Made by a program: the position numbers and the translations under genes
From: Paralichthys olivaceus
Taxonomy: Eukaryota; Chordata; Actinopteri; Pleuronectiformes; Paralichthyidae
Direction: 5' to 3'
DNA length: 64,000 bases
NCBI RefSeq assembly: GCF_024713975.1
Contig: NC_091105.1
Span: 20,096,439 to 20,160,438 of the forward strand
Shown: in pieces, positions 43,640 through 55,556 of the stretch
How the letters are laid out: each line of letters starts with the position of its first letter
How positions within the stretch are numbered: position 1 is the stretch's first letter
The notes under the pieces: generated by a model
Told to the model about the DNA's origin: nothing
What the model saw: the letters and a program-made list of their open reading frames with translations, nothing else
The model's database searches: none

Positions 43640-43790
43640 ACGCAATCCCACAATTGTTTTTAATTGCTTTTTTAATATTGCGGGATAGGGAGTTTTTATT
43701 TTCTGTCAGTTTGATGCAGAAAGATTCAGACATATTTAGGACCTTGGCTGAGGTATGAGAGCCATTCTCGTAGGTGTTGATTTGTCTTTA
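43640..43790 (+). repeat. Interspersed repeat, family R 3' fragment
   Basis: TTTTAATATTGCGGGATAGGGAG followed by AGACATATTTAGGACC and TTGGCTGAGGTATGAGAGCC, matching the 3' end seen in longer copies of this family. The head is missing or degraded. Confidence 0.5.
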
Positions 43791-45001
43791 TGGAGGCTGC
43801 AGTTTATGTTGCCGGGGAAGTGTTTCTATTATTTTGTCCACCATGCCGGACTGACGCTGCTGCATTTAAGAATTTACCCTGCTATTTATTGTGTAACCTC
43901 ATGGGTAAATAAGAGGAGAGAAGAAAAGTGGCAAGGAAAAGAGAGGATGATAGTGTATGAGCGTGAGACGGGCATCAAGCCCAGAAAGCCTGTGCTCCAG
44001 GGAGTTTGGAAAGGGAGGGAAATGGCAAAGAGGGACAGCAGTGGGGAGCGGGTGAGGGAGCAAGGACGTGCACAAGTGTGTTGGAAAAGGGAAGTGGTAG
44101 AGGAGAGGCTTAAAGAGGTTGGACAGAATTGGTGATGAGCAGTAGCTTGACAAAATCAGAAGAGCAGTGTGAACCATTGGATTCAAACAAACGGGCGATT
44201 CTTAAATCGCTTAAGAGGAAAGGAGTGTCAGTCATAGAGAGAGAGAAAATGAAAGTGAAAGAAGTGGGTGTGTAGAGAAAAAAGCAGAGGGTATGTAGAG
44301 AGCAAGTGACAAAAAAGTGGGAAAACAACCCTAAAGACAGAAAGAAGAGAGATGCAGTGAAAGCTGAAGACAATAAAATACAAGGGACAGTTGGAGACAG
44401 GCAGAGAAGCATGACAGAGGCAGAACAGAACAGTCTTTATCTCAGGATCAGGCAGCGACAGAGAAGTGGCTCTACAGGGAAGTTAAGATCAGGGGAAAAG
44501 AAAACTCTCAGTTTCATAACACTCTCTTAAATACCAGCTTGTTTTATACAAGTTTTATATTGCATGGAACTGTTGTTTCATTAAAGCAGAAACAACTATT
44601 AATCAGTCAACTGAAAGAAAAGAAATCAGCAACTGTGTTGACAATCTATATATTTCATGTAACAATACCCATAATTTACTGGTTCTAGCTTCTCTCATGT
44701 TGTTTTATACATTTGTATGTTAATTATATTTTAGTTTTCAATTTTTAATGAGTAATGAGTAAATCCAGTCATGTGAATATTTTCCCTAAGGCTCTGGAAA
44801 ATTAGGATCGGCCTTTTTCACATGCATCTCAAATTTCACAATGAATCAACACGAGATAAAATGTCTTTAGTTGCAGGCCTTCACTACATCACAAATGTTT
44901 GATATGAAATGTTGTTCCAAAAACAAATCATCTCCCTGATTGATGAATGGGTTTATATTTTTTTACCTTTATTCCTCAGAAATAAGTCATATATTAAGAT
45001 T

Positions 45002-45295
45002 AGAGACTGACCGATATGGATCAGCAGATACTCATAATATTATATCGTACATTTTTATAGTTTTTTTTAATATGTATATCATTTTATCTCCATGGCTTTG
45101 TCTTGTAATAAATCAATAGTTTTTTTCTAGATGTTGTTGTGAACACATCTGAGCAGAGAACCCCTGCTGCTTTGTGCATGTGTGAGAGGCAAACAGCAGG
45201 ACATGTCTGAAAACCGCTATACAGTAAATGGTGATACAGATATTTCTGTGACAGGCTCATATCGGCCAATATCATCGGCCTACCAATTTACGGCC
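45002..45295 (+). repeat. GATATCGG-type MITE
   Basis: Starts GAGACTGACCGATATGGAT and ends with GCTCATATCGGCCAATATCATCGGCC. Both ends are rich in CGATAT/ATCGG words in opposite sense, as in a common fish non-autonomous element. Confidence 0.5.
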
Positions 45296-45790
45296 ACTCT
45301 AAGCACTCAGCGTTACAGGCATATTTCATAAACTGTACTTTATCCACCTGGGTGCTGTGCTTTTGTCCATTTTACATTCCATGTTTCCATAAACACAATA
45401 AATGTTATCACACACCTCCAGAACTTGCATCCTAGCTCCACCTTGCACTAACATTTGCTTTAGAAAATGATCCTCAAATAAGAACAAGGAGGACCAGGCG
45501 CCACCTCTTTATAATCTATACTCAGTCCTCTGCTTCTCTCACCTTCCAACCTTTCAACAGTATCACCTTTACTTTGCCCTCTGTGTCTTCCTATCTTTCT
45601 TCCCATCTTTCTCTCTCCCATAACGGACTCTGCCCTCTCTCTCCTCATCCACGCTCTCCACTGTCTGTTTGTCTTTTTCCCGAGGTAAACTGTTCTCATA
45701 TAGTTGTTGGCCTGTTTCCCAACCTCTACATTCCCTCTGCGTCGCCTTGGGTTGCTGTGGAACGGCACCAGAAGAAAAGCGCTCATTCTG

Positions 45791-46237
45791 CTCTTCTCCC
45801 TCTCAATTTCTGCCGAACTCTAAATACCAACAGCCAACGAAGAAGACATGTTGTTTACTCGCACCCTTCTTATTTTTTCTATCGCTCATACTCAAACGTC
45901 ACTGTTGATTACCTTACCAGAAACCTTTTTCTGCATTGTTTATCTGTAAGATAAAAGTGTGCATATCAGCACATATTGACAAAAATATGCTGCTTTCAGA
46001 TATGCACTGAAATCTAGAGATCTTCAGCATTTTCTCCGGAGAAGGTGTATGTTTGAGCGAGAATGTCCGAGTGAGAGCCTCCACATTTCCTGCAGGCTTT
46101 CCTACTCTTCTCCCTCTCAATTTCTGCCAAACTCTAAATACCAACAGCCAACGAGGAAGACATGTTGGTTTAATCACATCCTTCGTATTTTTTTAATCAC
46201 TGAGCCTCAAAGGTCACTGTTGTTTTCCTTCCAGAAA
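45791..46237 (+). repeat. Direct duplication of a 134-bp unit
   Basis: 45791-45924 and 46105-46237 share a nearly continuous match: CTCTTCTCCCTCTCAATTTC, AACTCTAAATACCAACAGCC, AAGACATGTTG and a final TTCCAGAAAC/TACCAGAAAC. They are in the same orientation about 315 bp apart, with unrelated sequence between them. Confidence 0.85.
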
Positions 46238-47681
46238 CTTAAAAATGCAAAATAAGTCAAAACTATGTAACATCTTCAACACTGTCTTTTGTTTTTATAG
46301 CTTAATTTATAGCACTTTCATAGCTTTACTTACAGATATGTCTCCACTTGTTGCACCTTCAGTTAATCTTACCCATGCCTGAGATAAACGATGAGAAAAG
46401 TTCCATTTACAGTTAAGACAAACTGAGAGATCGTAACGCTGTGTTTAACTAAAGCTTCAGCTGGAATTCACAAGGGTGGTTTGTTCTCCACTGTTGAGTA
46501 GCCTACTAAGAGTGGGAAATCACTGCTGTGTCAGGCAAGGTGTGTCTCCTCTCAGTGCTCCTCTGCTGCTGCTGCTGCTGCTTCAACATAGCCGCTACAC
46601 TGTGGTGTGAAGCAGCTCAGAGTGTGGGATCTCATTGCAGGAAGTATACTTGTTCATTAAGGATGGCATAAAAGTGATTGCTGTTGTTTTACTGTCCTGA
46701 GTATAAACTGACCGGAGATCTATAGGGTTAGTCAGTTTTCAGTAATTATCAGGCATTAGAAAATAAAAATATCTCAGTTGTCTCCCAAAAGTCACACACA
46801 TCTATACACTAATGAACTTTACAAATCAGATTAATAATACATTAGAGACCGGAATGGCTTTATAAGGGTGAATGGACTTTAATTATATTTCCATGGATTT
46901 TTTTTCTCAGCAAATGAAAGCTAAATATAAAAGTAAGAATCTGGGCATCCACACCCATGTGGTCACCTTCATGTTATAGAGTTTAAAAAACCCTTTGATA
47001 AAAATTGAAGACTTACTTTGAAATGAGAAAGAAGGTTGAAGCTTTTAGGCTTTTACATGTGAAGTGAAATACATTACCCAGAGAGCTTTAGCTTCTCGCG
47101 TTCAGGCTCCATTAGAGCACTTTGTACCCATCGACATCGGATCAAGTATCTCTGTGCGCGTGCGAGAGCGAGTCGGAGAGGCCATTTAATGCCAATGTAA
47201 ATTCAATCAGATGTGCTGTGTGCTTCAGAGGGGATGGGCGTATGTGCTGTAAGAGTGATGAGTTCGTCTCTGTGTGTTTAAATCCTTTGAGTGCCCCTCA
47301 GAAAACACAGAAAGACTCAATCTTGCATCACAGCTCTGTTGACTTTGTTGGCCAGTCTCAGCCAGTTTGGAGTTCCGTTATAAGCTGTGTATCATGCACA
47401 CACACACACACACACACATAAAATGTGATTATCATTGGAACAGGAGAAGATTTAATCTGCCCCATGATAGCACAACTCAAGCCTTATTGAAATAGCAAGC
47501 CACATCAGTAAGACATGCAGGTTTTAATACCATTACTTATTATGGTTGTTGCTACAGTAACCAAGAAGGCTCCATGAAATAGTCAGTGGCACATTTGTCT
47601 ATCTGCCTTCTTAATTAATAATGACATTGTTGTTGATATCACTGTTTTTCTCTCTACAGGTAAACTGCCTCAATCTCCAAG

Positions 47682-50600
47682 ATGTCAAAGATCTGTGCTT
47701 TGGTGTTGATGACACGTGAGTAAAAGTCTTCAAATGTTATCATTTTTCTCAGAAGAAAAAAGGCAGAATGTGAGTTAACGTCACTGTAAATGCCGGTTAC
47801 TAAGTACAAAGGTTCTGTTTGCTACACTTCCACGTTATGAGGAAATTCTGCCTGAGGACCTGCTGTCGTCAGCACATTGTTAAAGTCCGGGTGAACCATG
47901 TGAGAATGCAGCAGAAAAATGTTCACAGTGAACAATTGGGCATGTTGACGATGTGTCTAACGTGCAACAGATGCAAAACTGGAAGAATAGAAATATATCA
48001 GGATGAAAAAAGGAGCCACAAAGGTAGAAGATGCTGACAAAGACCCCAACTTGGAAAGACAACAATATTTGAGAGCTTTTGATGATACAGGCCGACACCG
48101 GTGTAGGCGCTTTTCACAGCACTCATGCTCACCTCACAAACAGACAAAAACAGAAAGAAAAAAAATCCAATGTATGAAAAAGATCAATAAAATGCACAGT
48201 GAATGAAACATGTAGGTTGGTAAAATGGAAAACAATCAAACAGGTGAGTGAGGAGGAAGAGAGATGAAGCACACAGAGGTTTATATAAGATCTCCAAACA
48301 TATGTTGATTTCCAGTGAACAAATCAGAGATGTGTGAGATTTTTAATAAATGACAGTTTTTATTCCTCTGTGATTCTATGTACCTGACATTTACTAGTTT
48401 ACTGGTGTTTTCTGTGAGATGAAAGTTTGCTGAGAGCCGAGCTGCTGCACTGTCATTTAAATGAAAAGTGAATCTTTTTTTCATTTCAGTCTAACCATGA
48501 TGACCTGCAGTTAACACAGCAGTTCCTCAGGATGTGTTTCATTATGGTAAAATGTGTGTGTTTTGTTTCTGACCTGTTTTACAGTTGTGTCCATGGTGTC
48601 AGCAGAAGAAGAGAACCGTACGTACATTGACTTTTCACTTTCTCGAATAATCTCAACTGTAATGATTTGAGCAGTATAGTTTATGTTCATTCAAAAATGC
48701 TTTTCTTCACATGTTTGTTTTAAGTTGAAATGTATTGACCTGATTTGCAGCTGTATTAATCATCACTGAGAGAATTAAACTAGCACATTGTGTACGTTCC
48801 TCTCACTTTATACTTTTGACTTTACCATGTCAATCTTCGATATGTGGATGAATCTGTATATCCTCATCACAGCAGATTTTCACTAATGCTTTACTTTTTT
48901 TCTCCCTACAGTGGAAGACAACCCATTTACTTTTGGTAATGCATTGTTTTTTTTGTCTTTGTTTTTTTTCCATTAATATCATTTTTAAGTTAATGCAAGA
49001 TGATATCTGCCATCAGTGGTAATATTATAATTTTCTTGATGTCTTTTTAATCGTGAGGTTATTTTTTTAGTTTCTTTTTGTTCCTTGTCTAATGGTGATG
49101 ATGTGTTTGTGCAGACTACCACAGACTGCGTGTTGGAGGCCTGATTCTAGCTGCCGTCCTCTGTCTCATTGGCATCACCATCCTGTTCAGTAAGATGCAG
49201 ATTGCACACACACACACACACACACACTCAGGCCGGGTTTGGGCAAAAGTTTGAAATGTTTTTCAGGCTGGGCCAGGTTTGGGAAAGATATTTACCAGAT
49301 GTTTTACTCTGCACTGTAATCAGGGAAAAGATTGGTTGGGCTCACACACATCCACAGACACACAAGTAATAAACAAACCTTGCCAAATAGCAAAAATGCA
49401 CATAGATAATATAAAGAAAGTCAATGCTTCTTTTCTCTCATTGTAGGTGGCCACTGCAGATGCAAGTTCAACCAGGACAAGAGGTACAAATTTCATACAT
49501 TTAGGCATGAAAAATAGTGAATGCATGAATAAATAAAACTGGTATGTATGACCAGGTTAGCACAGATGGTGTAGTTTTCATCAGCAAAATTGTACTAGAT
49601 GAAATTCTCTCCTCTTACTCTCTCCGCTCTTCTTTTTGCAGGAGGAGGACAGGAAGCAATGCTCAGCAGATGCTCAATGACCAAGGTAGCAGATATTCTC
49701 CAAGCAGCAACCCCATATTTTACCTTAGTAACTGTTTTGGGTGTAGGACTTTATCCCCAGCCACACACTCACCCATGAAGATCATAGCTACATCCACACT
49801 AATTTATTTTTGCTTCTGTCGCCTGTTAGAGGCGTTTTCAACCACCCCACTCACTCACGCAAATCCAGTGTGGAAACCCTTACTGTGTTCACACATCGAC
49901 TTTTTACGGAAATTATACTAGGAGCCCAGGTGGATAAAGTCAGCAGAAACCACAGAGGGTCTCCCTCAGACATTTCCAATCACACATGCACCTCCTCCGG
50001 AGAAAATACGCAGGGTCTGCAGAGTCCAGTTCATGTCTGAACGCAGCTTTAGACTCACGGATTCATTTATTAGATTTGGGTGGTCAAGATTCAAGATCAG
50101 GGAGACCCCAAAAATCTTGTTTTTGGCTTCTTGAACATGATATCTGTCTCTGGGGAATTTCATCAGATTGACAGTTGTCAGTTGGATTCAAATAATAACT
50201 GATTCGATTTCATTGTTGAAAGGTTAAAGGTCACGGTGACCTCATATTGGGAATGCACAGGCATAGAACTTCAGGCTGACAGTTCTAGTTGTAGTCAGTT
50301 TACTGCAAATGTCAAAAGAAAAGACAATCATCTGTAACCTGCTAAAACCCCAGAACATTTATTACCACACACTAGATGTTCTGAACAAATCCTTCCACCT
50401 CTTCCTTCATTTCTTTTTACACATTCACATGTAGAATTTTTCATTTTGAAACAGTCCCTGTTTACGTCCTCCTCAGGACTGTCGTTATATTTATACAATG
50501 TCCATCTGTTTCTCTGTTAACGGGCCGCACGTCACACACACACTGACTCCCATAGCGCTGGACTGAGATGCCATGGACCTCGCTGTTCAACAGGTGGTGG

Positions 50601-51662
50601 GACTCTGGGGGCCTGGCAGACGTAAGGGGGAGGGATGAGAAGGCGATGGTCGGTGTCAGAAACAACAGCCGTAAACAATGCCCTTGAGGGTTTGACAGTT
50701 ACACTGAAATCCCCCACGTCTTTTGCTCCCAATTTCTAATGAAGACCTCTTTTATTCATTTGTTGCCTCTAGGCTCAAACTAATTTCACTCCTGAAGATA
50801 AGATGATGCTAGAGGCTACTGGCAAACTAAACCGGTTTGATTTAAACAGCTTCGATGCAGCTAAAATACACAGGTGGCCCGTATGGAAAAACAGTGTGTG
50901 TGCATTGTGTAAGCAACTCAGCAAGAGCCTACAGGGACATACTGCACACTTGTACACACACACACACACACATGAACACTCACGTTGTCCCTGTTTCCAT
51001 CACATCACAGAATGACTGGTGTATTAATTATCTGGCTCTTTTTCCACACACAGAGGCTAAGATCCAAATGGCTACACTGAACTCTTTGCTATCATTAATA
51101 TATGAATATAACTTGAATATATAGAAAAATACATATCCCAATTAATAAATAAACATTCCCACACACACACTTATACATATCTCATATTAATGATTTGTTC
51201 TTTAAATTCTAATCTGAAGGAAAGTAATGTTAAACAATTTACAGTAATATGTTCTATTTTATTATAACCTGGTGTATTATTCATTCATCCATCCATCCTT
51301 CCATTATCTTTACCACTTATCCCTCCAGGGGACATTGGGCGGTAGGCCAGGTACACCCTGGACCAGTTGTCATGGAATCACAGGGTCGACAAACAAGCGT
51401 GTACTCACACTACCACCTCCAGTCAATTTAGAGTCTATTAATTAACCTAATCCCATTCTGCATGTTTTTGGACTGTGGGAGGAAGCAGGAGCAAACCATG
51501 GAGACACAGGGAGAACATGGAAACTCTACCACCACACCGCTCTGGTGTAGAGTGTTTTTGATGATATTTTCTAGCAGAATTTTGATTAACTACATTGTTG
51601 AAACTCACTCTCCTGCCTCTGTCTGTCTGTCTGTCTTTCCAGCTCGTTCCTGTGACTGCTAG
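47682..51662 (+). CDS. FXYD-domain ion transport regulator B (complete, 88 aa)
   Basis: Na,K-ATPase modulator of the FXYD1/FXYD6-like type. Exons: 47682-47715, 48585-48617, 48912-48935, 49115-49189, 49447-49483, 49642-49685, 51643-51662; 267 nt. Signal peptide MSKICALVLMTLVSMVSA, ectodomain EEENLEDN, motif PFTFDYHRLRVGGL, TM LILAAVLCLIGITILF, then SGHCRCKFNQDKRRRTGSNAQQMLNDQARSCDC. The post-TM Ser, CxC and KFNQ block matches FXYD1/FXYD6 (RCRCKFNQ). The signature Tyr of F-x-Y-D is Phe (FTFD). The last exon is separated by a 2-kb intron and adds only ARSCDC; a longer or different ending by alternative splicing is possible. The exon set parallels FXYD A, so the two are probably old tandem duplicates. 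Confidence 0.92.
51270..51545 (+). repeat. Teleost interspersed repeat (GTACACCCTGGACCAG ... TTTGGACTGTGGGAGGAAGC)
   Basis: Contains ATTGGGCGGTAGGCCAGG, GTACACCCTGGAC, GTCAATTTAGAGTC and TTTGGACTGTGGGAGGAAGC in the order known from a very abundant fish repeat. It lies in the last intron of FXYD B, about 100 bp before the final exon. Confidence 0.75.
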
Positions 51663-52565
51663 AGTTCGATCCGAACACACACTGACTTCCCAAACCTGCA
51701 ACCAACAGATTACAAGGAGGAGGAGCTGCAGCGATTTTGTGTCCCCCCAATGAGAGGCTTCTCTTTGTTTTTTCATTTGTTTTTTTATTTAGACAGATCA
51801 ACAGGAAGTAGTCTTGTGCGTAGCTGCTGTGAAGTGTGATGCTTTCTGCCTGATAAGCTACTGTCCTTACTGTGCAGCCTGCACCTCCACACAAACCCAC
51901 ACTCACACACACACACTCGGACACACTGTCACTGTCTTGTGTCTTCACACAAGAGTAAAACCAACTTATTACCAAAAAATAAGCAAACAAGTGTCTACAT
52001 GCTGTAGGTCGTGTCTCACAGTACTTCTGTTGTCTGTAATGTGTGTGTATGGTAAACATTGATGTAGATATTAGTCGCTAATCGTGACCAAGCTAACCCA
52101 CTGACCATTCTCTCATGTCATATATATATACAATACATGTGGCCACGATAGTTCAAGATAATCTGTGGAGTCTGATGTTTAGCTTTATGGAGGAGTGTAG
52201 TGGATTGCACTGTTCAGAGATACAGAAAGAATCTGTCATGTTTCTATAAAAGACCTGTTGGAACGACTGAGTGCTGAACGTTTCATTGAGTGTCCGTGTG
52301 TTTTGTGTTTCACTGGGAGCTCCTGAAATCCACTGGAGCTTCACTTTGTTGAATACTTTTAAGATAGTGTATAAATAATATACTTTTCAAGATCATTTTT
52401 GAGGGAATCCAGGCTATATTCAGTCTATACATCATAACTGGACTCTGACGTACTACTACAAGTTGTCAGCACCACAGTAAACCAGCCTGTTTGAACTATG
52501 AAGTCGTAATGGTGAACTAAATGTTGAACTACTGAAAGTAGAGCCTGATCAATTCACAAACATAG

Positions 52566-52908
52566 TGTGGCATTCGACCACGCCACGGGGTTCCCCTCAC
52601 GACAGCCAGAGACAAACCAGTCCAACCATTCCGTGCTCTTCAACATCTTTTATTAACATGAAACTGAACCTTATACAACATGGAACTTAAATGGTCCAGC
52701 ACTTTCTGCTGGACCATTAGCTTCACTCTCTTTCCCAGTGTGTGTCCTGAGCGTCTTTCAGTGTCCTGTGCGTTCCGTGCGTTCTCCCGAGGCAGCTCTG
52801 CTGCCTCCTTTTAAAGTCTGAGGATCAATCAGCTAACAGCTCTCACCTGTGCTGATTGATCCTCTGTGGTGCAGGTGAAGGTGCTCTCTCCGCCCCTTCA
52901 CCTCCACA
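52566..52908 (-). mobile_element. Solo LTR of an LTR retrotransposon, 5-bp TSD
   Basis: A 343-bp unit starts TGTGG and ends CCACA, flanked by CATAG on both sides (52561-52565 and 52909-52913). Read on the minus strand it has a TTTAAAAGG TATA-like box (about 52816-52808) and AATAAA about 160 nt downstream (52654-52649), the order expected in an LTR. No internal region or second LTR is next to it, so it arose by LTR-LTR recombination. The superfamily cannot be set from the LTR alone. Confidence 0.8.
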
Positions 52909-53156
52909 CATAGGTATCAGCATAAATGTCTGCCAGTAGGAAAACTTTTACTTTAAAGAACATAAAATGCAGTATTGATGCTAAGCTCTATAGACACAGG
53001 TGGTTGTATTTGTGTCTTTTTTTATTGGTAGTTATGATAAGGTTTATGTTCAAATTGAAATATATCAAGCCTCATTTACATTTCTTTGTCATAAAATAAA
53101 ATAAAGGTAGATCAACTATCTTGAACCCACACTGGATACATGCACTTGGTAGGAGT

Positions 53157-53521
53157 TAAAGGTTCAGTGTGCTTTAGGTGAAAGGGTTTTTTGGCAGAAA
53201 TTGAATATAAAATAACCCTAGTGTTGTTTTCACTGGTGTGTTTCATCTAAATTGTATGAATTCTTTACCAAAGAATGGGCTCTTTATATCTAAAAACTTT
53301 ATATTTACATGGAGGGGGGTCCTCTCTGTGGAGGCTGCCATGTTTTTTTCTGTCGTCCAAACTGGACAAACTAAAACCTTTTCAGTTGTCATGACAACTG
53401 AAGTTCACCACAGGTTCTCCTTCATGTTGGGAAGGAGAGGGTGAGAAAAGGAGTATCCAGCTGCAACATGCAACTTCACCTCTAGATGTCGCTAAGTTCT
53501 ACACACTGCAGAACACCTTAT
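53157..53521 (+). repeat. MITE-like repeat (AAAGGTTCAGTGTG ends)
   Basis: Starts TTAAAGGTTCAGTGTGCTT and ends CTACACACTGCAGAACACC, giving imperfect inverted ends. The inner GGAGGCTGCCATGTTTTTTTC and GCAACTTCACCTCTAGATG words are familiar from a common fish element. Confidence 0.6.
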
Positions 53522-55379
53522 AGAATGAAATAGGCAATAAAATAAAAGATTAATTAAATAAAAATACAGAATATGTACTGAATAATCGCCTCACTCACTA
53601 CAGACAGAAATATTTAAAGGGACATGGATGTATATAATATATACTACCATTCAGTATCTTCATCAGTGTGTGAGAATAACATCTTAAAAACCATTGCCAA
53701 TTGCCATGAGCCAATATACCGGTATAGCCCATTTAAACACATTTAACTGAACAAAGCTGTGTAAATAATTGATATAAATCAACAGACCAATATAAATGAC
53801 ATAAATATAAAATTGTAATATAACTTTGATGGATTAATATTGAGCTGTTCAGAATTCTTGAAAAGTTCAAATGGTGCAGGTGATGCATGGAAAGGACAGT
53901 TTGATGATAAATAAGTGACAGGCAGTGAAGATGGCGGCAATACATGAGGATGAGCTTTGCTGGAATCAGGTGACGCTGAGGAAGAGAAATATAAATACAA
54001 TAAAACATACATAACATTTTTTTCACAAACATTAAAACACTAAGACAAGAACACAACATTTTGTGTGGAGGTCGTGTACATGTACAAGAACTCCTGATAT
54101 CTTTTTTTATCTTGTGCACACAAATTATTAAGATCTTGCTCTCGTGACATAAATTAGATGTGCACTCTGAATCAATTTCTGAGTATAAAGACATGACTGG
54201 TCGATGCTTTGAAGACAACACTGCATTTATAGCTTTTAAGAGTTTGTTCATTTCTCAAGTATGATTCAAACAGTCCTTCCATCAGCTGAGCCTGTTTCTC
54301 TTCAGTATCTGCAGCAAATGATTCCCGACAACCCTGTGTCTCTGTTCGAGAGCAACAAAAATTCTATTGTGTGACATAAATCTTGATTAGCCGAGTTTTC
54401 TCCTTGCTCTGGTACAAGTCTGGTGGCTGTGAGCATCTGAGAGATTAAAACAACACAAACATCTTAGAATAAATATCTAATATAATAACTTGTGGCCACA
54501 GGATTAAAAAAATACAATCTTCTGGGATATGTGAGATATGTGAGAGCTGTTTGGGTTTAGAAATGCTCTGGCTCCATCTAGTGAGCACTGATGTTATCAT
54601 ACTAATCCGTCCACATGTGTCCTTGATGTCTCTGTAAACGCTGCAGTGCATCTGTGGAGGGTGAGCTCTTGTGTGAGTGGATGTGATCCTCAGGTCTCCA
54701 CATGACGGCCATAGGGACAGATCCAGAGGGAGCGTGTGCGTGTTTTCTGTGGCTGCTTCTCATCTGGCCTCGTTGGCCTCATGTTATGAGAGGCCCCAAG
54801 TCTTCGCACCTCCTTTTAAATTGCTTAGCTCGGAGATCAACATCAAGTTCGCCATCAGTAGCCAGAATTGAACCGGAAACCATGAGAAATTTCCTTTTAA
54901 AAAAAAGCCTGAGAAAGACATTCAAAATGGTCTCAATACGCAGGAAATAAATGAGAGCTAATCTGGTTAGAGAACTTTAGAATTTGCTGATGCTTTTTCC
55001 TCACAAAATGCAAATAATGATTCCAATGTAATGGTAAATCTCCAAGTAACTTTAGATATATTCAGCTGTTTTAATCCACAACACTTCCATTATCTCTCAT
55101 TTAAAACGAGTCTCTCCCCTTCGTGATTTTAAGTCTTTGCTTTTCATGATTCCTGTCATTGTTTTAACTAAGCCCTTTTATTTATGAATAAATACAATTG
55201 ATGTAAAAGTTTTATAATTGAAATAGCCCTACCACGTAAGGTTACTAAAGAGAGAGAGAGATAGAAAGAGAGACTATACATTAGATTGCATTTCTATTTC
55301 CAAGCTGAATCATTCGCTGTTGTTTTGAAGGTGTCGACAGGAAGTTGTGCTGTGTGTGCGTCACTTGACTTTAATGAGC

Positions 55380-55556
55380 GACATTAGCGCGCCTGGCTCG
55401 TCGCTCTGCAGAGAGGGACCCACTCGAGCTGCAGGACCGGACTCTTCAACACTTGTCCTCCGGGAGGAAAAAGACGTGAGACGGACAGGGACATTCTTCT
55501 TTTTCTTCTCCTTCTTCTTCTTCTCCTCGTGAACGACCACACAACAAGCTGTGGTA
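55380..55556 (+). promoter_or_regulatory. CpG-rich first-exon/5' UTR region of the CD225-type gene
   Basis: CpG-rich sequence directly upstream of the ATG at 55557, with a (TTC)n-like pyrimidine run before the coding start. It continues without a break into the coding exon. Confidence 0.5.

Larger units (their letters stand above)
37709..47681. other. 10-kb region between the FXYD coding regions
   Basis: Includes the 3' UTR of FXYD A, a MITE-like fragment at 38480, a candidate CpG-containing first exon of FXYD B ending 39555, (GT)n tracts at 40232 and 42378, a purine-rich stretch at 43915-44520 whose long frames are low complexity, MITE-like sequence at 45002-45295 and the 45.8/46.1 kb duplication. 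No coding exon supported. Confidence 0.5.
51663..55556. other. Intergenic region with solo LTR and MITE
   Basis: FXYD B 3' UTR is presumably at its start. A solo LTR lies at 52566-52908 and a repeat at 53157-53521. The frames at 53733-54251 on the minus strand have no recognisable domain and are not called. Confidence 0.5.

Noticed and set aside
43755-44530. Long frames on both strands in a purine-rich stretch
   Set aside because: Low-complexity GA-rich sequence opens frames on both strands; no recognisable protein feature.
45574-45954. Overlapping Ser/Pro-rich frames on both strands
   Set aside because: Pyrimidine-rich DNA with repeats; no conserved domain.
53733-54251. 172-codon open frame on the minus strand
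   Set aside because: No domain, Cys/His/Leu-biased composition from A/T-rich DNA, and no splice or start context.
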